Positions 60,957-64,000 of a stretch of 64,000 nucleotides of DNA are shown here, in pieces (the stretch's first letter is position 1; every line of letters starts with the position of its first letter). The stretch covers positions 23,993,300-24,057,299 of the forward strand of contig NC_045142.1 of NCBI RefSeq assembly GCF_008831285.2, given 5' to 3'. The translations under genes and the position numbers were made by a program. The stretch comes from Nymphaea colorata (Eukaryota; Streptophyta; Magnoliopsida; Nymphaeales; Nymphaeaceae). Below the pieces are notes generated by a model. The model searched no databases. It was not told the origin of the DNA and saw nothing but the letters and a program-made list of their open reading frames with translations.

Positions 60957-62266
60957 GTTGTAACTTACAAATTTGAGATATACGATTTGAAGTGACATTT
61001 ATTTGGATTCATTTAGCTGGATTAAGCATGAGAGAATCTTCTACTACAAATACCTCTTAGTCACATTTTTGCGTGAAAATTCAGATTGATGCTTGATAAA
61101 GCTGGAAATGTTAAAATATCAGGAGCTGTTCTTTCAACAATATCTGAAGTCTACCGTCTGTTACTGTCGTGAAAAGTCGGTCTCATCCACTTCAGGATTG
61201 TTTTGTTCCCTGACAGAGTGTACACAGGAAGCAGTGGGTTTTGCAACTGATTATCCTTGTGCTTGGTAACAAGTATCCAGACAGACAGAATTCTATTCCA
61301 ACAAAAAATCTTGTGTTTGATAGAAGATTGAATTTCTATACAATAAGGGCGACCATCCCCCAAAATCAAATGCAATTTACCGAACAATTTTCGCCAAGCA
61401 ATTGAATCATATGGTACATATATTCAGATCAAGATGGATGGAATGCCATAAGGTCAGATCACGTTGAGACCATGGGTTACAGTAGTTCTTTCAGACTGCT
61501 GGACTCATCTTTTGCTTCCCCTCATTGTTATGGTACAGACAAGGTGGATCACCCTGCATACTGGTTCTGTTGCCACATGCTCATTGGCAAAGAGAGTGCC
61601 GAAGTCTGCAATGGTGTGTAAGCATCACAAAGTGCCACTATGATACACTCCTGAAAAAGAAGCCGGCAAATGTGTGAAGTTATTTCCTATGGCAGCCTTT
61701 CAAGTAGTTCTGTAAATGTTGAAGAAAAAAAATCACTGCAGAGTATAAACATTTTCATCCTACGTTGAACCAATCTTTCTACTGTAGAATATATCTTCAA
61801 CCGATTAACAATTAATCATCACCTGATTCATCTAAAGAGAAAGCAACCAGAGTGATAAAGTCTTGCAGTCCATACATATGGACTGTTCACATGGTTGTGG
61901 AAACATGAACTTGTAAACAAAAACAAAGAAAAGATAGCTTAAACTAATGATATTTTCCAGTTGTAGAAGAAAATAGCAACTTAGGATGGTATTCACTGTC
62001 GACAGAACTAGTAGGTGAAGAAATTAATGATATGAGAATCAACACATGAAGCATTTTAATGAGAACTTATAAATCACCAACAGGCAGCATAGGTGAAAAT
62101 TAACAGGAAGTTACAAGGAGGAAAAACATTGACAGCACATGTAATCTTTAAAGTGCATCTCCATAATGAAGAGAGTTTTTACTCGATGAGGAGCATTTCG
62201 ATGAGAAATAAAAGACAAGTATATGCAAGCAGCAGAAAATAGAAACTAGAAAGTGGACTTACAAGT
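60957..62266. other. Convergent 3' region between the haem-domain and IREG3-like genes
   Basis: The two genes end toward each other across 1.3 kb. No further coding exon was recognised; the minus ORF at 61151-61387 lacks any motif. The stretch presumably contains both 3' UTRs. Confidence 0.5.
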
Positions 62267-64000
62267 TCAAAATTGAGGATCAAAAGAGAAAATCTTTTTC
62301 TGCTCATCTGTTGGGTTCATTAGCCATGTGCAGAACATCCATGCTGCACCAACAACTGACGAAAGAGAGAGCATTGCAAGAAGACCAAAATGAGAGACGT
62401 CATTTGCTATTATCACCAAGCCCAACATCATAAGCTCTGCAAGGCTTTGCATGGAGACCTCAGTAGTGCCGATCAAATTAGCTTTAGATGCTGGTATTCC
62501 TGTTTGAAGTATTTGGGCCCCAACTACATCATATGACATATGCCCTAATCTTGAGATCACCTGCCAAACAAAATGAAAACTATAAACATTAAAGTAGAAC
62601 CACAAAAAATGGATTTAAACGGGTCTGCTATCTGCCAAAATCTCTCAGGCTTTGATTTCCTTCAAGAAGCTTATTGATAATAAACCTGAGAAAGCCTCAT
62701 CTTCTTACATTGATAGTGATTTGAGCCCAAACAAGCAACCTAGTTTTAGCGCCAAATCGAGAAAGCTGGGCCGAAACAAAAAATACCGAACAATAAAATT
62801 AGATGCTTTTTCTTACAATCAAGCAGAGGAAGAACAGCATGGGAGTTTGACGTGAAAGAGAACCACTCCAGTATACAGCGACGGCAACAGTAAGAAGTGC
62901 AGCTTGGAAAAGCAGACCTGCTGCACCTGCCTGGTATGTTCAAAGTAATAATGCATTTCAGAATTGCCAATAAATCTTTTCATTGACAAGAAAAGAAACC
63001 AATATCTACGGATGTGGTAGACTACAGAAGTTGGTCAACTCAAACCTTTAGAATGCCAAGGCGCTTCACCAGGCCTGCAGATAAAAAGGTTGCAGTAACG
63101 CCCATGAATGAACACAATCCACTGAATCCACCTATTATAGATGGATTCAAACCTGTGGAAAATCATGGAGGAATCAAATAGATTGATCATGAATCAGGAC
63201 TAGATGGCATTATTGCCATGAACTGGCCAACACCAAGATATTAAAAAGATAACAAGATAAACACCGAGCGTTTATTTAAGTAGAAAGAATGTTTCAACAA
63301 AAAGGAATAAAAAAACACTAGAAAGTGCAGACTTGATTGCAGAAGCAATTAGTTCCTTGCAATTGGAACCAGAAGATCAACTCAGAAAAAAATGGGTCAA
63401 GCATTTAAGCTATAGTTTATAATAAATGTTTACAGGCAACATCAGAGAAGGCTTTATGACCAAATTGTGCATATTTACCAAAAGTTTAATTCATCATATT
63501 TTATTATTTTCTAAAGCAAAACTAGTTTAGTTAAAGTTTTCAAGGAAGTACAGAATTTTGGAACATGGAAAAATAAATATCTGGAACCACAAAGAGTATG
63601 GACAAGTTTAAACATGGCATTCTAGTACTTACTGGTTGACATCATAGTGTTGAAGTTCTCCCGGGAAAGAAAGCCAGCTCAATCACATGGTGTAGATACA
63701 GAACATTTGTTGAAAATTTTGAGTTTAAGGCCATAGCTACATATATTCCCACAGCTCAAAGTTTTTAATTCCATAAGACATCTCTTTCTCTCTCTGTGAG
63801 CAATACATCATCCCATTCTTGTCTTCCAGAAGCTTGGCACAAATTAATGAAGATTTGGAATTTGGATCCTTCCTCTGTTTTTCATATAGGGACAGAGTGG
63901 ACAGAACTGCTTATCAGGTCAGGTACTATGTCCATGCATTAACCTTTTTGAATCCCGCATAAACAGATAAATGAACAAAACGTATAGATGTGGGACTAGC
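62267..64000 (-). CDS. IREG3: IREG3/FPN3-type ferroportin, 3' part only
   Basis: Three 3' exons are clear: 63152-63046, 62930-62817 and 62560-62267 (stop at 62267), all in phase. They encode [20 protein letters not shown], then [20 protein letters not shown] and [18 protein letters not shown], then [40 protein letters not shown] and the end [19 protein letters not shown]. This is the C-terminal half of the SLC40 transporter of the IREG3/MAR1 (FPN3) subgroup, an iron exporter-type protein of plastids and mitochondria. The [16 protein letters not shown] block and the FSFDPQF end separate it from IREG1/2. At least three membrane helices are visible. The 5' exons lie right of 63152; an exon may end near 63634 (before a GTAAGT on the minus strand), but I could not confirm it. 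The gene runs off the window. Confidence 0.88.

Overview
The window is nuclear DNA of a flowering plant. The evidence is genes split by many GT-AG introns (some several kb long), AT-rich intergenic DNA full of microsatellites and small repeats, and plant-specific families (a DWARF27-type carotenoid isomerase, a TPD1-type anther peptide, a plastid/mitochondrial ferroportin, a P-class PPR protein). I cannot name the species. No plastid or mitochondrial insertion, rRNA, CRISPR array or intact autonomous transposon was seen.

Layout from left to right. (1) 1784-15585, minus: a very long gene of at least 13 exons for an OB-fold protein with an RPA1/CTC1-like zinc ribbon, probably a DNA-repair factor (SPIDR-like is my best guess), with an E2F-type promoter. 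(2) 18717-23011, plus: a complete DEAD-box RNA helicase of the RH24/DDX42 type, 773 aa. (3) 24953-29849, minus: a complete 8-exon D27-family beta-carotene isomerase-like gene, 276 aa, tail to tail with RH24. (4) 31494-35322, plus: a two-exon P-class PPR protein, 491 aa. (5) 36707-39706, plus: a three-exon protein of a small plant-specific family (DUF7787-like), 192 aa. (6) 45931-46617, plus: a three-exon TPD1-like secreted cysteine-rich peptide, 151 aa. (7) 56246-60908, plus: an eight-exon membrane-anchored protein with an ethylbenzene-dehydrogenase-type haem-binding domain, 380 aa. (8) 62267 to the right edge, minus: the 3' exons of an IREG3/FPN3-type transporter.

The genes look like independent single-copy loci and no operon-like or pathway cluster is evident. 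Exon phases add up exactly for RH24, D27, PPR, the DUF7787-like gene, TPD1 and the haem-domain gene, so those models are firm. The OB-fold gene is certain over its C-terminal half, but its exons between 9310 and 14242 are unresolved.

The most unusual signals are four likely GC-AG introns in three of the eight genes; a tRNA-derived SINE with a perfect 13-bp target duplication and two related copies beside it; at least three dispersed repeat families with degenerate phrase-like sequence; an E2F palindrome abutting a TATA box at the OB-fold gene; and an overlapping upstream ORF plus a codon-repeat-encoded Met/Val signal segment at the haem-domain gene. I found no convincing wholly new multi-gene system.
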